A DNA stretch of 59,720 bases from Lysobacteraceae bacterium (GCA_021604725.1 BQJN01000011.1:1-59720); one strand, 5' to 3'. Positions 20,672 to 28,479 are shown, counted from the first letter of the stretch. A program made the numbers and translations. Notes: generated by a model not told the origin, from the letters alone.

Positions 20672-21157
20672 GTGAGCACCCTAATGACTATTGCGATATT
20701 CGCCGCAATTGTCGGCAGCGCGATGATAAGCGGCATATTTTTCGCATTCTCCAATTTCATCATGAAGGCGCTGCAACGCGTTCCATCAACTGAAGGATTG
20801 TTGGCGATGCAGACCATAAATGTCACCGTGCTAAATCCGGGGTTCCTCGGACTATTCATGGGTACCGCATTGATTTGTTTGATCCTCGCGGTCACCTCCA
20901 TCGCCGAATGGGAAGTGGCACGTTCGCCCTACTTGCTCGGCGGAGCGGCTCTGTACATCGGAGGAACATGGTTGGTAACGGCCCTGGGGAATGTCCCATT
21001 GAACAACAAACTGGCTGGAATGGGGCGAGAAACCCCGGAATCGCTGGCAGTTTGGGCTCATTATCTTGACCACTGGACCAAGTTGAACTCACTGCGCGCT
21101 GGCGCAGCGATGGGCGCCTCGGCGCTGTTCCTCATCGGCCTGACCAACTCAGCATAA
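20672..21157 (+). CDS. DUF1772 (anthrone oxygenase-like) membrane protein
   Basis: 161 aa, GTG start with GGAGG nine bases upstream. Four membrane helices with DUF1772 signatures: GIFFAFSNFIMKAL in helix 1, NVPLNNKL between helices, and WAHYLDHWTKLNSLRAGAA before the last helix. Family members include fungal anthrone oxygenases, but bacterial ones are uncharacterised. It follows the hydrolase by 126 bases, perhaps as part of the same stress-related unit. Confidence 0.88.
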   Translation: MSTLMTIAIFAAIVGSAMISGIFFAFSNFIMKALQRVPSTEGLLAMQTINVTVLNPGFLGLFMGTALICLILAVTSIAEWEVARSPYLLGGAALYIGGTWLVTALGNVPLNNKLAGMGRETPESLAVWAHYLDHWTKLNSLRAGAAMGASALFLIGLTNSA

Positions 21158-21371
21158 GGGAAGCGTGCGGGTTGCCTTGGAGGAGCTTGCACAAAGCACC
21201 GTATCACTTTAGTGTCCCATTATGCGTACTGAACAGGTCACCACTCTCAAGAGATTCGGCCACCGACTTGTTGTCTTTAGTTGGTAAAGGCAACAATCAA
21301 TGCTGATCACACAGCACGGCTTCCGTCAGCCTATCTTTTCGATGTGGATAGCTGCATTTATGCCTGTTAGC

Positions 21372-21527
21372 TAGAGGTCGTCCACGATTAGCCATCCATG
21401 GCTAACGCGGACACGAACTTTCAGAAGCGCGGTTATGAGAGTTCTTCATTTTCAATGGCTTGAAAATGCCGGTCCATCCTTGGGCCGGTCGAGCTGGTCC
21501 AGAAACGTAAACTGTGGACCCGCTCTA
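21372..21527 (+). repeat. Structured TA-flanked repeat, copy 1
   Basis: 152-bp unit bounded by TA (21372-21373 and 21526-21527). Terminal inverted repeats are GAGGTCGTCCAC and, read inward from the right, GAGCGGGTCCAC. Inside: stem TTAGCC/GGCTAA; stem GAACTTTCA/TGAGAGTTC; stem CATTTTCAA/TTGAAAATG; stem CCGGTCC/GGGCCGG; and a right-hand stem GAGCTGGTCCA/TGGACCCGCTC. No ORF. It looks like a non-autonomous MITE of the kind mobilised by TA-targeting (IS630/mariner-type) transposases, or a mobile structured RNA. Confidence 0.8.
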
Positions 21528-21529
21528 GC

Positions 21530-21686
21530 TAGGGGTCGTCCACGATTAGCCATCCGTGGCTAACGCGGACACGGGTTTCAAGGAGCGCGGTCATTGAAAC
21601 CCCTCATTTTCAACAAGTTGGAAAATGCTGGCACTTCCGTGTGCCAGGGCGAGCGCGTCAAAAGACCTATCCGTGGACGCGCTCTA
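21530..21686 (+). repeat. Structured TA-flanked repeat, copy 2
   Basis: Tandem to copy 1, sharing the GC between them. Its second stem is GGGTTTCAA/TTGAAACCC and its fourth CTGGCAC/GTGCCAG. Both arms differ from copy 1 and both still pair, so the fold, not the sequence, is conserved. The right-hand stem is GAGCGCGTC/GACGCGCTC. Confidence 0.82.
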
Positions 21687-21714
21687 GCTAAGCGTTAGAA
21701 GCAAAGGGAAAGGA

Positions 21715-22086
21715 ATGGGTACTACCAAAGTCCACTATCATCAGTATCAACAATCGCTCGATCTCACCGGAAAGGATCTAATCTCGCTCGGAGGCCAGCC
21801 AATATCTGCTGTCGAACAGATTGTGGGCACTTTTGCGCCGGCTGAATCCATGACAGAAATTGAAGTTCCAGTGGAGCGAGTGACGTCAATGACAGGAGAG
21901 GTAGCAGAGCAGATTCACGAGTGGCCGAACGCCCGCATGGGTAGCAGTTTCGAGAAGCTCTCCGTCCACGTTAGCAATGGCGCCATGTGCAACCTGGTTT
22001 GGGGGTTCAGCCTGTCGGATTTCTTGCCGAAGAAAGAGAGGACAGGTTTTCTGGGTAAGCTTCTAAGTCCCCGGAGGTGGTTGTAA
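21715..22086 (+). CDS. Hypothetical protein after the repeats
   Basis: 123 aa, soluble. AAAGGGAAAGGA gives a good ribosome site for ATG 21715, and a GTTAGAA (21694-21700) like an integron core site lies just before it. The sequence starts with strands (TKVHYHQYQQSLDLTGKDLISLGGQ) and ends in the basic tail GKLLSPRRWL. No family recognised; size, orientation and flanks resemble an integron cassette. Confidence 0.68.
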   Translation: MGTTKVHYHQYQQSLDLTGKDLISLGGQPISAVEQIVGTFAPAESMTEIEVPVERVTSMTGEVAEQIHEWPNARMGSSFEKLSVHVSNGAMCNLVWGFSLSDFLPKKERTGFLGKLLSPRRWL

Positions 22087-22150
22087 CAATGTCGTTAGAG
22101 GTGGTGTCTGCCTGCTATGTAGCCCTTGGCCCCCAAGGTCTACGTTAGGT
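22081..22150 (+). repeat. attC-like remnant
   Basis: TTGTAAC (22081-22087) overlapping the upstream stop and GTTAGGT (22144-22150) 70 bases apart, with hairpin CCTTGG/CCAAGG (22124-22138) between. Spacing and ends fit attC; the outer stem is poor. Confidence 0.5.
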
Positions 22151-22165
22151 TTTGGCATCGGCGTC

Positions 22166-22561
22166 ATGGAAGAAGGTTACTTTCTCGAAAAAATTCGCGG
22201 CGTGGATTGGGTGCAATATGTTGGTCCGGACTGCTATCGAGCCGAAAGCGTAGAGCCTGCTTTAGAAGCGTTGGTCGGGCTTCCCGGAAAAGCTTGCGAT
22301 GATCGGGTCAGCTTTAGAGTCTTGTCCGCAATCGGAAACAACCACCGTGGGACCTACTATCCGGCGCTACTTTCAGCGTTGGAAATATTGTTAGAAGTAG
22401 AGGCCAACGGACCTAGTGATGCAGCAAGAAAATGTGCCAACGCTGTGTTGTACGATCTTTGCTGCTTTGAGCCAGAAGTTGGTGACTACTCGGAAATTGC
22501 CAATGCGGAGCTTGGAGCCTTTGTCGAACCGCAAATACGGAAGTTTGGCGATGAAACTTAA
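22166..22561 (+). CDS. Helical, HEAT-like hypothetical protein
   Basis: 131 aa, mainly helical. Units such as EPALEALVGLPGKACDDRVSFRVLSAIG and YYPALLSALEILLEVEANGPSDAARKCANAVLYDL look like HEAT/ARM-type pairs, with acidic character. Similar in style to the HEAT-like cassette protein at 7119. No enzymatic motif. The stop overlaps an attC-like R''. Confidence 0.68.
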   Translation: MEEGYFLEKIRGVDWVQYVGPDCYRAESVEPALEALVGLPGKACDDRVSFRVLSAIGNNHRGTYYPALLSALEILLEVEANGPSDAARKCANAVLYDLCCFEPEVGDYSEIANAELGAFVEPQIRKFGDET

Positions 22562-22647
22562 CCCACTGATTGCGACAACAACGCCGCTTCGGGGCGCTGC
22601 ACCATGAACAAAGCATCATTGCCAGCCGGTGATATGAGACCTTATCG
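22556..22647 (+). repeat. attC-like remnant (mixed family)
   Basis: R'' ACTTAAC 22556-22562 and a family-A-like left part with CGCCGCTTCGGGGCGCTGC, but the right part GCCAGCCGGTGATATGAG is family B2, ending CTTATCG. Reads as two attC halves fused or eroded. Confidence 0.55.
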
Positions 22648-22650
22648 AGT

Positions 22651-23058
22651 ATGACCCGCACTGAGCATAGACTGAACCGGATCGCCCAGGGATACATCGA
22701 TACAGAGAAGGGTGTTGCGTGGTTCGAGGCCCTTCCGGAGGGAGATCGCAGGCGGGTGCTAAGATCACTCAGCCACATGCTCGCGCAATCTCATCCCCAA
22801 CCGCAAGAAGTGCAGGAAGCAGTACTAAGGTCTGGTCTCAAGGCAACATACACACCATGCGTCGTAATGGAAGCAAAGGAATTCAGCGATGCCTGTGGCA
22901 AGGTCTTATCTCTGCCGAATGACGAGCTGGTGAAGGCGTTCCGCCTATGGATGGCAATATTCTCCATTTCCGACGGAAGGAGAAGGGCCACCGACTGCAA
23001 AAATGGATGCACACACGAATGGCACAACTTAAGACTAATGACCTTTCGTCGCGTGTGA
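22651..23058 (+). CDS. DUF5958-like protein
   Basis: 135 aa, helical. N-terminal RIAQGYIDTEKGVAWFEALPEGDRRRVLRSLSHMLAQSHP, central helices, and C-terminal RRRATDCKNGCTHEWHN, a Cys-x3-Cys-x-H-x2-H pattern as in DUF5958, where it may bind metal. Often seen as a single small gene in accessory regions. Function unknown. Confidence 0.65.
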   Translation: MTRTEHRLNRIAQGYIDTEKGVAWFEALPEGDRRRVLRSLSHMLAQSHPQPQEVQEAVLRSGLKATYTPCVVMEAKEFSDACGKVLSLPNDELVKAFRLWMAIFSISDGRRRATDCKNGCTHEWHNLRLMTFRRV

Positions 23059-23143
23059 CCATCCACCGTGTTGTTTCTTGGGCGCAGTCGAGCTCGAAGA
23101 AGTTGTCTCGCGGGCAGATTTAAGTGCAAGCTCTAGTGTACTC

Positions 23144-23662
23144 ATGAGACTAAGAACCAAACTCAAATACATTACCGGAGCAGTCTTGTGTTTCCTGACG
23201 CTAGGCTTGGTCGTGCCGGAAAACCCGGTGGTTCCGGTGACTGGGGCCACTGCCGCTGATTGGAACCAACACTCGTTCTGGTACGAGCCCTGGGGTTCAT
23301 CCGGCGTTCACAAGGGCATCGATATTTTCGGGGCTACTGGTACGCCTGTGGTTTCTTCAACTGTTGGTTTGGTTCTGTACTCAGGACAATTTTCCAAGGG
23401 TGGCAACGTGGTTGTCGTCCTGGGTCCGAAATGGCGTTTCCACTACTACGCTCACCTTGAGTCAAGGGACGTCGTATTCGGAACCTGGCTCACACGTTCC
23501 GAGCAACTAGGAACTCTTGGGACGAGCGGAAACGCGGTTGGAAAACAGCCTCATCTACATTATTCGATTTTGTCCCTGGTACCGCTACCCTGGCTCGCGA
23601 CCGCGGACTCGCAAGGCTGGAAGCGCATGTTCTACATCGATCCCGCTGGCAGGTTCGGATAA
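23144..23662 (+). CDS. M23-family metallopeptidase (LytM/peptidase_M23)
   Basis: 172 aa from ATG 23144. An N-terminal hydrophobic segment (YITGAVLCFLTLGLVV, 9-24) is a signal or anchor. The catalytic domain shows the M23 zinc set: H56 and D60 in GVHKGIDIF, H104 in HYYAHL and HLH (137-139) in QPHLHYSI. Such enzymes cut peptidoglycan cross-links or are scaffolds when degenerate; all ligands are present here. An upstream frame start at 23078 is not supported by a signal sequence. Confidence 0.9.
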   Translation: MRLRTKLKYITGAVLCFLTLGLVVPENPVVPVTGATAADWNQHSFWYEPWGSSGVHKGIDIFGATGTPVVSSTVGLVLYSGQFSKGGNVVVVLGPKWRFHYYAHLESRDVVFGTWLTRSEQLGTLGTSGNAVGKQPHLHYSILSLVPLPWLATADSQGWKRMFYIDPAGRFG

Positions 23663-23665
23663 GGG

Positions 23666-23720
23666 CACTTAGTATATCGCTGAACTGGTGTCGGCATGTC
23701 GCGCGCACCTACAGTTAGCT
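23666..23720 (+). repeat. Eroded attC-like sequence (family D-like)
   Basis: CACTTAGTATATCGCTG...GGTG...CACCTACAGTTAGCT keeps the order of a family D site (ATCGCTGCAGGTG ... CACCTG ... GTTAGGC) but with many changes. Confidence 0.4.
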
Positions 23721-23783
23721 TTGCGTGACGCGGATGCAAATGAAAAGAGCCCTCATCCGGATGGAAAGAGTTAAGGAAGTACA

Positions 23784-24179
23784 ATGAAAGACATATCTGG
23801 AATCGATGAAGACGGTAATCCCAAGAATGGCCCCTTCAAGCTGTTCTTCAAGAACGGCCGTGTCTCTTGCCAGGGCGAATTCGATAACGGAAAAAAATCA
23901 GGAAAGTGGAAATACTTTCTCAACAATGGCCAGTTGCAGTCTTCAGGCAGCTTCAAGGACGGAAAGATCGTTGGTCGGTGGAAGTGGTTCTTTAAGAATG
24001 GCGAACCGAGGGGGACTGGCGGGTTCGACGATGAAGGGCAAAAGCACGGTGAGTGGACTCGGTACCATCCAAATGGCCAACTCTGGGACGAAGGTTGCTT
24101 CGAACACGGCAAGAAGACCGGTACTTGGAAAATTTACGACGAGACGGGTGAGCTCGCAAAGACGCAATCCTTCAAGTAG
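23784..24179 (+). CDS. MORN-type repeat protein
   Basis: 131 aa made of about five repeats of roughly 22 residues with the pattern [NG-x-(L/V)-x-x-x-G-x-(F/Y)-x-(N/D)-G-K-x-x-G-x-W]: NGRVSCQGEFDNGKKSGKW, NGQLQSSGSFKDGKIVGRW, NGEPRGTGGFDDEGQKHGEW, NGQLWDEGCFEHGKKTGTW. This is the MORN variant found in YwqK-like antitoxin and toxin-neutralising proteins and in surface proteins. No signal peptide, so probably cytoplasmic. No toxin partner is recognised next to it. Confidence 0.85.
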   Translation: MKDISGIDEDGNPKNGPFKLFFKNGRVSCQGEFDNGKKSGKWKYFLNNGQLQSSGSFKDGKIVGRWKWFFKNGEPRGTGGFDDEGQKHGEWTRYHPNGQLWDEGCFEHGKKTGTWKIYDETGELAKTQSFK

Positions 24180-24194
24180 CGGAGCCGATGTCGC

Positions 24195-24563
24195 GTGAAT
24201 GATACGAGCCACGGAAACGGAACTGTTGCGTTAAAAGGCCGCACCCTATTCATGCCAGCAGTTCTGACGGGCTTTACGGTGATAGCACATATATCGGTTA
24301 TGTGGTTTGCCGCTGGTTATGCCGAGCTTTTTCGCGAACTGCAGGCTCCACTCCCATTGGTTACGAAGGTATTCCTACCTTACTCTGTGCTTTACTTTGT
24401 GCTGCCTGTTTTATCCGTGGTCGGCTTGGTGGCTCGGTGCAGAAACTTTCAAATTCCTACATGGGCGTTCGTAGTAGCTGCGGTGTTGTCGATGTTGATC
24501 ATGCCGATATTTGTATACGGTATGTACATGCCGTTTCTCCAGTTGAGCGAAGCGATTGAATAG
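24195..24563 (+). CDS. Small polytopic membrane protein
   Basis: 122 aa from GTG 24195, 15 bases after the MORN gene. Three membrane helices (about 20-41, 56-79, 88-112). No catalytic residues and no family recognised. An overlapping frame (24302-24559) is a shadow. Confidence 0.65.
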   Translation: MNDTSHGNGTVALKGRTLFMPAVLTGFTVIAHISVMWFAAGYAELFRELQAPLPLVTKVFLPYSVLYFVLPVLSVVGLVARCRNFQIPTWAFVVAAVLSMLIMPIFVYGMYMPFLQLSEAIE

Positions 24564-24656
24564 GTCACTAGAGAAACTGGAGCGTCGGCATGGATTGTGC
24601 TCTGGCGCCTTTTTCGGAGCGTTAGCGCTCAACACCAGCGTTTGACTGGCCAAGTT

Positions 24657-25108
24657 ATGTCAACGACCGAGAAAACGAAAACGTTTGATTTCAGCTTTAC
24701 GCTATTGGCGATCGGCACACCATTGTTGGTCATAGGCCTAGTGCTGTTCGTTGTATTAGGCCCGGGTAAGCAAAGTATCGAGATAGAGAAGGGGCTAAAG
24801 ATGCTCTCAGCGTTTTGCCGATAGATGCGGGCGAGGAGCTGACTTTGGTTGCGGCTGAAAAGGATGGGAGCACGGTACGTTTCGTTTACACGCTCAAGGA
24901 CGAAAACGACCCAGAGCTAGCCGGCTATTACCAAGGAATGACCAATGCCGAAGAGGCGGTAGAGGTTTGCAGCACACCCAACCTTGCCTTCTTTCTTCAG
25001 AGGGGTTCGAGGTTGGAGTTCGTATATCTATCAAGCGAAAATGACGAGATCGTTAGGACCATCGTGAGGCAAAAAGACTGTGCAATGATCGAGTCAGGAG
25101 GTGCTTGA
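24657..25108 (+). pseudogene. Membrane-anchored hypothetical protein, frameshifted
   Basis: ATG 24657 (inside a GTTATGT core-like site) gives MSTTEKTKTFDFSFTLLAIG and on to FVVLGPGKQ, one membrane helix. The frame goes off at about residue 47 and stops at 24824. In the next frame DALSVLPIDAGEELTLVAAE starts at once and continues to 25108. A one-base indel near 24791-24802 (GGGGCTAAAGATGC) explains both. The intact protein would be about 150 aa with a periplasmic domain. Function unknown. Confidence 0.7.
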
Positions 25109-25172
25109 CCACCATGGCTACGCACGTCTGCACCGCTGTGTCATGCGGATTCAAATGCCATGCGGATAAGCT

Positions 25173-25538
25173 ATGAGAAAGCAGCATTGCGTCTCGGAGG
25201 AAGGTGAGGCCTTTGTCATCTTTGAAGACTGTGATGGTGTATATCGATGCCCTGTTTGCGGAAGCCCAGAACTCGACCGACCTCCGTATGATGTGAATGG
25301 CCAGGCTTCGTTTGACATGTGCTCATGTGGGTTTGAGTTCGGGTACGATGATTCCAATCTGGCCTGCAAAGATGCATCGGATGGAATCGTTGCCAACTGG
25401 CTTAGATGGCGGGTGAAGGTCATTGAAAAAAACAAACGTTCAAGAATCGAACTGTCGCGCTTGGAAAAAAATCTAAGAGCAATAGGCGTCAAGCTCGCGT
25501 TCGACTTGATTCCGGTAAGGGACGATGAAAACACATAG
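25173..25538 (+). CDS. Zinc-ribbon-like hypothetical protein
   Basis: 121 aa. CPVCG (about 26-30) and CSCGFEFGYDD (about 50-60) form a four-cysteine zinc ribbon, a style common in small cassette proteins. The rest is helical and basic (RWRVKVIEKNKRSRIELSRLEKNLRA). In the same frame after the stop, 25554-25652 reads RYCLRDCGDYATDILEKGKV before TGA; this may be a remnant of a longer or neighbouring gene. Role unknown, perhaps nucleic-acid binding. Confidence 0.75.
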   Translation: MRKQHCVSEEGEAFVIFEDCDGVYRCPVCGSPELDRPPYDVNGQASFDMCSCGFEFGYDDSNLACKDASDGIVANWLRWRVKVIEKNKRSRIELSRLEKNLRAIGVKLAFDLIPVRDDENT

Positions 25539-25701
25539 CGATTTGGTGAAGGCGTGGGCGGTCGGTATTGTTTGAGGGATTGCGGCGACTACGCAACCGA
25601 CATCCTAGAAAAAGGCAAGGTTGGAATAGATTTGCAAAAGAAACTACACTGACCGCGGTTTACTTCTCGGCGATCTCGTTCGTTGGCCAAAGACATAGCG
25701 T

Positions 25702-26061
25702 ATGGAAACGAAACCAAACTGGTACTCTAGAGCTGCACTGTGCATAGGCGTAGCGGCATTCTTCGCGGCGTTCGGCAGCCTCGGGCTACTGGTCGGGTAT
25801 TTACCGAATCTGGTTGCGAAATTTGGTATTGAAACGGAAGTTTTGATGGCCACAGCATTGGTGGGTACGTTGGCAGTCATTTCGTCAGTCTTGCTCCCAT
25901 CAAAACCAAAGCGGTTTTGGCTACCCACATTGTTGTTGGGTGTGACCCTTGCTGTTTTGGGCTTTACGTTGTTCGGCCTTCGGACTCCCCTGGCCTGGGT
26001 TTCGGCGACGGGAGTTGCGATGATAGTGATCGGTCGGCAAAAAGGAACCGACGACGGCTAG
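25702..26061 (+). CDS. Small polytopic membrane protein
   Basis: 119 aa with four probable membrane helices (about 10-30, 47-63, 72-92, 96-110) and a cytoplasmic start METKPNWYSR. No motif or family recognised. An eroded family-B attC-like stretch (CCAACCGGCCTTTGGTGA) lies just after it at 26073-26090. Confidence 0.68.
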   Translation: METKPNWYSRAALCIGVAAFFAAFGSLGLLVGYLPNLVAKFGIETEVLMATALVGTLAVISSVLLPSKPKRFWLPTLLLGVTLAVLGFTLFGLRTPLAWVSATGVAMIVIGRQKGTDDG

Positions 26062-26142
26062 GGAGCTATTGTCCAACCGGCCTTTGGTGACTTTTAACTA
26101 GGCTCGACTACGGCCTGTCCGTTCTTTTAAAGGATCAAGCGT

Positions 26143-26478
26143 ATGACAATCGAAACTTTGACCGGGGCAATTTTCCCCATCATGTTCGTGGCCTTCTTCG
26201 CTTTCATTATGTGGTCCATGTTCTCCAAAGCTGGGAAAGGACGTATGCTTGGCGGGGTTATTATCGACACCGCAAAAGATGAGATAACCATAAAAAGGGG
26301 CATTGCGAAAATGGCTTTGCGTGCGCATGTCGTTGAGGCTAGAAACGGAAGAAGACATGTGGGCTTGGAGCTATCTCAGAATGCGAAATTGGGGGCAAGC
26401 ATGACACCAATCAAGTTATCCCGGCATGAGGCTGAGGCCCTCATCGGAATGCTTCGTGAAGTCATCGACAAGACATGA
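26143..26478 (+). CDS. Single-pass membrane protein
   Basis: 111 aa. One N-terminal membrane helix (AIFPIMFVAFFAFIMWSMF, about 9-27) and a soluble domain with a strand pattern GGVIIDTAKDEITIKRGI, then KLSRHEAEALIGMLREVID as a closing helix. AAAGGATCAAGCG precedes ATG 26143. Not recognised. Confidence 0.66.
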   Translation: MTIETLTGAIFPIMFVAFFAFIMWSMFSKAGKGRMLGGVIIDTAKDEITIKRGIAKMALRAHVVEARNGRRHVGLELSQNAKLGASMTPIKLSRHEAEALIGMLREVIDKT

Positions 26479-26530
26479 CAAGCCCTTGCAGACTGATCAC
26501 AATGCTGCGGCGAGACTTTGGTGACCGCTG

Positions 26531-26974
26531 ATGCAAGGCACGTCCAAAAATCAGAATCGAAGTGATATGGATATTGACGTCGAACTCAACGGCGAGATTG
26601 AAGAAGCCGAGATCGTAGACTTGTACCGGGCCAACAAATGGTCTTCGGCTGAGAAGCCTGAACAGCTATTGCCCGCACTGCGTAACTCACACACACTGGT
26701 TACGGCTCGAGTAAACGGAAAGCTCGTTGGTGTGGGGAACGCCATATCCGATGGCCACTTGGTCGTGTATTACCCACACATGCTGGTCCATCCCTCATAT
26801 CATGGTAGGGGAATAGGCAGAAAAATGATGGAGGCCATGCATTCAGTCTATGCGGGTTTTCACCAGCAAATGCTTACCGCCGATGGGGAAGCAATAGAGT
26901 TTTATAAAGCACTGGGTTTTGAGCGCGCAGGTAGAACAGAGCCAATGTGGGTCTATGCAGGAACTGAGCACTAA
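26531..26974 (+). CDS. GNAT-family N-acetyltransferase
   Basis: 147 aa. GNAT motif A: MLVHPSYHGRGIGRKMMEAM (acetyl-CoA loop H-G-R-G-I-G-R), preceded by strand LVTARVNGKLVGVGNAISDG and followed by EAIEFYKALGFERAG (motif B). Complete fold, so probably active; substrate unknown. A second start at 26567 would trim a polar leader. Confidence 0.92.
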   Translation: MQGTSKNQNRSDMDIDVELNGEIEEAEIVDLYRANKWSSAEKPEQLLPALRNSHTLVTARVNGKLVGVGNAISDGHLVVYYPHMLVHPSYHGRGIGRKMMEAMHSVYAGFHQQMLTADGEAIEFYKALGFERAGRTEPMWVYAGTEH

Positions 26975-27018
26975 GCAACCAGGCGTGATGCTGTGCACTC
27001 TGACGATCGTGGCATGAG

Positions 27019-27126
27019 ATGAGCGTAGCGTACTTCATCGTGGCGGAGCACGAGATTGATGGTTTCGATCCGTTCGTGAATGGCAAGTCACTGGCCCGAT
27101 TAAGTGACAACAAGCAGAGAGCGTAA
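27019..27126 (+). pseudogene. Fragment related to the cassette 24 protein
   Basis: 35 codons, MSVAYFIVAEHEIDGFDPFV and NGKSLARLSDNKQRA then TAA. The start matches the cassette 24 product (MSVAYYINTEHELEGRDP ... DGKALASAAE) position by position, but that protein continues for about 100 more residues. A truncated copy or a remnant. Confidence 0.7.
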
Positions 27127-27156
27127 TCGGTTTTGGAATGCGATAGCGAGAAGCAT

Positions 27157-27540
27157 ATGGTATATATAGCGAAGTACAGAGCAGCGTGTATCAGTGCAAG
27201 CGTTTTGTTTATTTCGTTAGCGTTGACGCTCGCGTTTCGACCGCAGCTGATCTACTGGCTTTTCGAACTGCAGGGAAATGCGGCTTCCGATGTATTGTCA
27301 ATGCGAGCAGGAATGCTTTTTCTGGGCCTCTCTTTTCTAGCATGGAGTGGCCGAAATGCACCAACAAAGGAATTTAGGCAGTGCATTGCAAGAGTGATGC
27401 AGGTACTTTTCATCGCGCTGATCTGCGCCGGGATCTACGAGCTCTATAAAGGGACGGTTGGTCATGGAATTTGGATTGCAATCGGTGGCGAGGCTGTGTT
27501 CTTGGCATTGTTCTCGCATTTGTACATCACCGAACAATGA
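27157..27540 (+). CDS. Small polytopic membrane protein
   Basis: 127 aa from ATG 27157 (TTG 27133 also in frame). Four membrane helices: ACISASVLFISLALTLAF, MLFLGLSFLAWSG, VMQVLFIALICAGIYEL and GIWIAIGGEAVFLALFSHLYI. A common layout in uncharacterised accessory membrane proteins. No family named. Confidence 0.68.
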   Translation: MVYIAKYRAACISASVLFISLALTLAFRPQLIYWLFELQGNAASDVLSMRAGMLFLGLSFLAWSGRNAPTKEFRQCIARVMQVLFIALICAGIYELYKGTVGHGIWIAIGGEAVFLALFSHLYITEQ

Positions 27541-27606
27541 CCTGGGCGTTACCGCAATGTTATAACTCAGCCATCAAGATGACTCAGCCATCAAGCGGGG
27601 CACATT

Positions 27607-28032
27607 ATGAACATTGAAGTGACTTCTTTTCCCAGCCAAGAAGACCTTAAGACCCTGAGTGATGGCATCAAGTCATACAATCAGGACCACCTACCAGATG
27701 AGGTTGTGTTCGAGCCAGACACCAGGTTCTTGGTATTGGCCAGGAATGAGACAGGGAACGTTGTTGGTGGAATCAGGGCCAACGCCTACTGGAATTATTG
27801 CCTTATAGAGCTGTTGTGGATCGCCGAGGAATATCGAGGGGCTGGCATTGGTAGCCAGCTAATGGCATCAGCCGAAAAATTCGCCAAAGGAAAGGGTTTT
27901 GAATATATACGCACTGAAACCGTTAGTTTTCAGGCAAAGCCTTTTTACCTAAAGCTAGGCTACAGAGTCTTCGGAGAGCTGCCAGATTACCCCAAAGGCC
28001 ATACGACGTATTGCTTGATCAAGAAACTGTAA
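27607..28032 (+). CDS. GNAT-family N-acetyltransferase
   Basis: 141 aa, second GNAT in this region, not closely like the first. Motif A: LWIAEEYRGAGIGSQLMASAE; motif B: AKPFYLKLGYRVFGELPDYP, where G-x-L-P-x-Y-P-x-G is typical of a widespread GNAT subfamily that includes integron-borne acetyltransferases. Complete, substrate unknown. Confidence 0.93.
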   Translation: MNIEVTSFPSQEDLKTLSDGIKSYNQDHLPDEVVFEPDTRFLVLARNETGNVVGGIRANAYWNYCLIELLWIAEEYRGAGIGSQLMASAEKFAKGKGFEYIRTETVSFQAKPFYLKLGYRVFGELPDYPKGHTTYCLIKKL

Positions 28033-28152
28033 CGAGTTTCACTGTGTATTGGAATCGCGGGATTCATAGCTGTACAGTTGGGTTTGGGTGTTTGAACGGC
28101 ACGCCGGTTGATTATATGTGGTACACAAAGGAAGGCATTAGAAAAGACGGAT

Positions 28153-28479
28153 ATGGATGCAAATCAATTAGTAGACGACCTGGCTAAGCTCTTTCCCCAA
28201 TTCGAGGCGGAATGGTACGAGAGTACCGAGGGAGAACCGTGGAGTCACACATTGCATGCCGTCTGGATGTCATTCGCACCGTTTTGCAGAGGGTATCTGG
28301 AGTCGGCGACGAAGAGAGATCAGATCAAGTTCTGTAAGCTGATCAATCAGCACGTTTCTGAGGGTGGTAATTCGGAGAATGCCGTTTCGACGTGCCTGTT
28401 GGAACATGCCTCGCAGATTGGAATAAGGACGCTTGTTCGAAAACACCTATCGCCGGAGGCAAAGCTAGAGCTAAGGTAA
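28153..28479 (+). CDS. DUF7674-like protein
   Basis: 108 aa, all helical. DDLAKLFPQFEAEW, SLH-type segment (here HTLHAVWMSFAPFCRGYLE), and ENAVSTCLLEHASQIGI...HLSPEAK match a family of small proteins often found in toxin-immunity or accessory loci (DUF7674-like). ATG 28153 preferred over TTG 28108. Role unknown. Confidence 0.7.
   Translation: MDANQLVDDLAKLFPQFEAEWYESTEGEPWSHTLHAVWMSFAPFCRGYLESATKRDQIKFCKLINQHVSEGGNSENAVSTCLLEHASQIGIRTLVRKHLSPEAKLELR

Noticed and set aside
21364..21700. GTTAG motifs on both sides of the tandem repeats as attC core sites
   Set aside because: No matching R'' and no attC stem; the repeats have TA-flanked inverted ends and a non-integron third copy at 44.2 kb. 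The GTTAGAA before 21715 alone stays possible.
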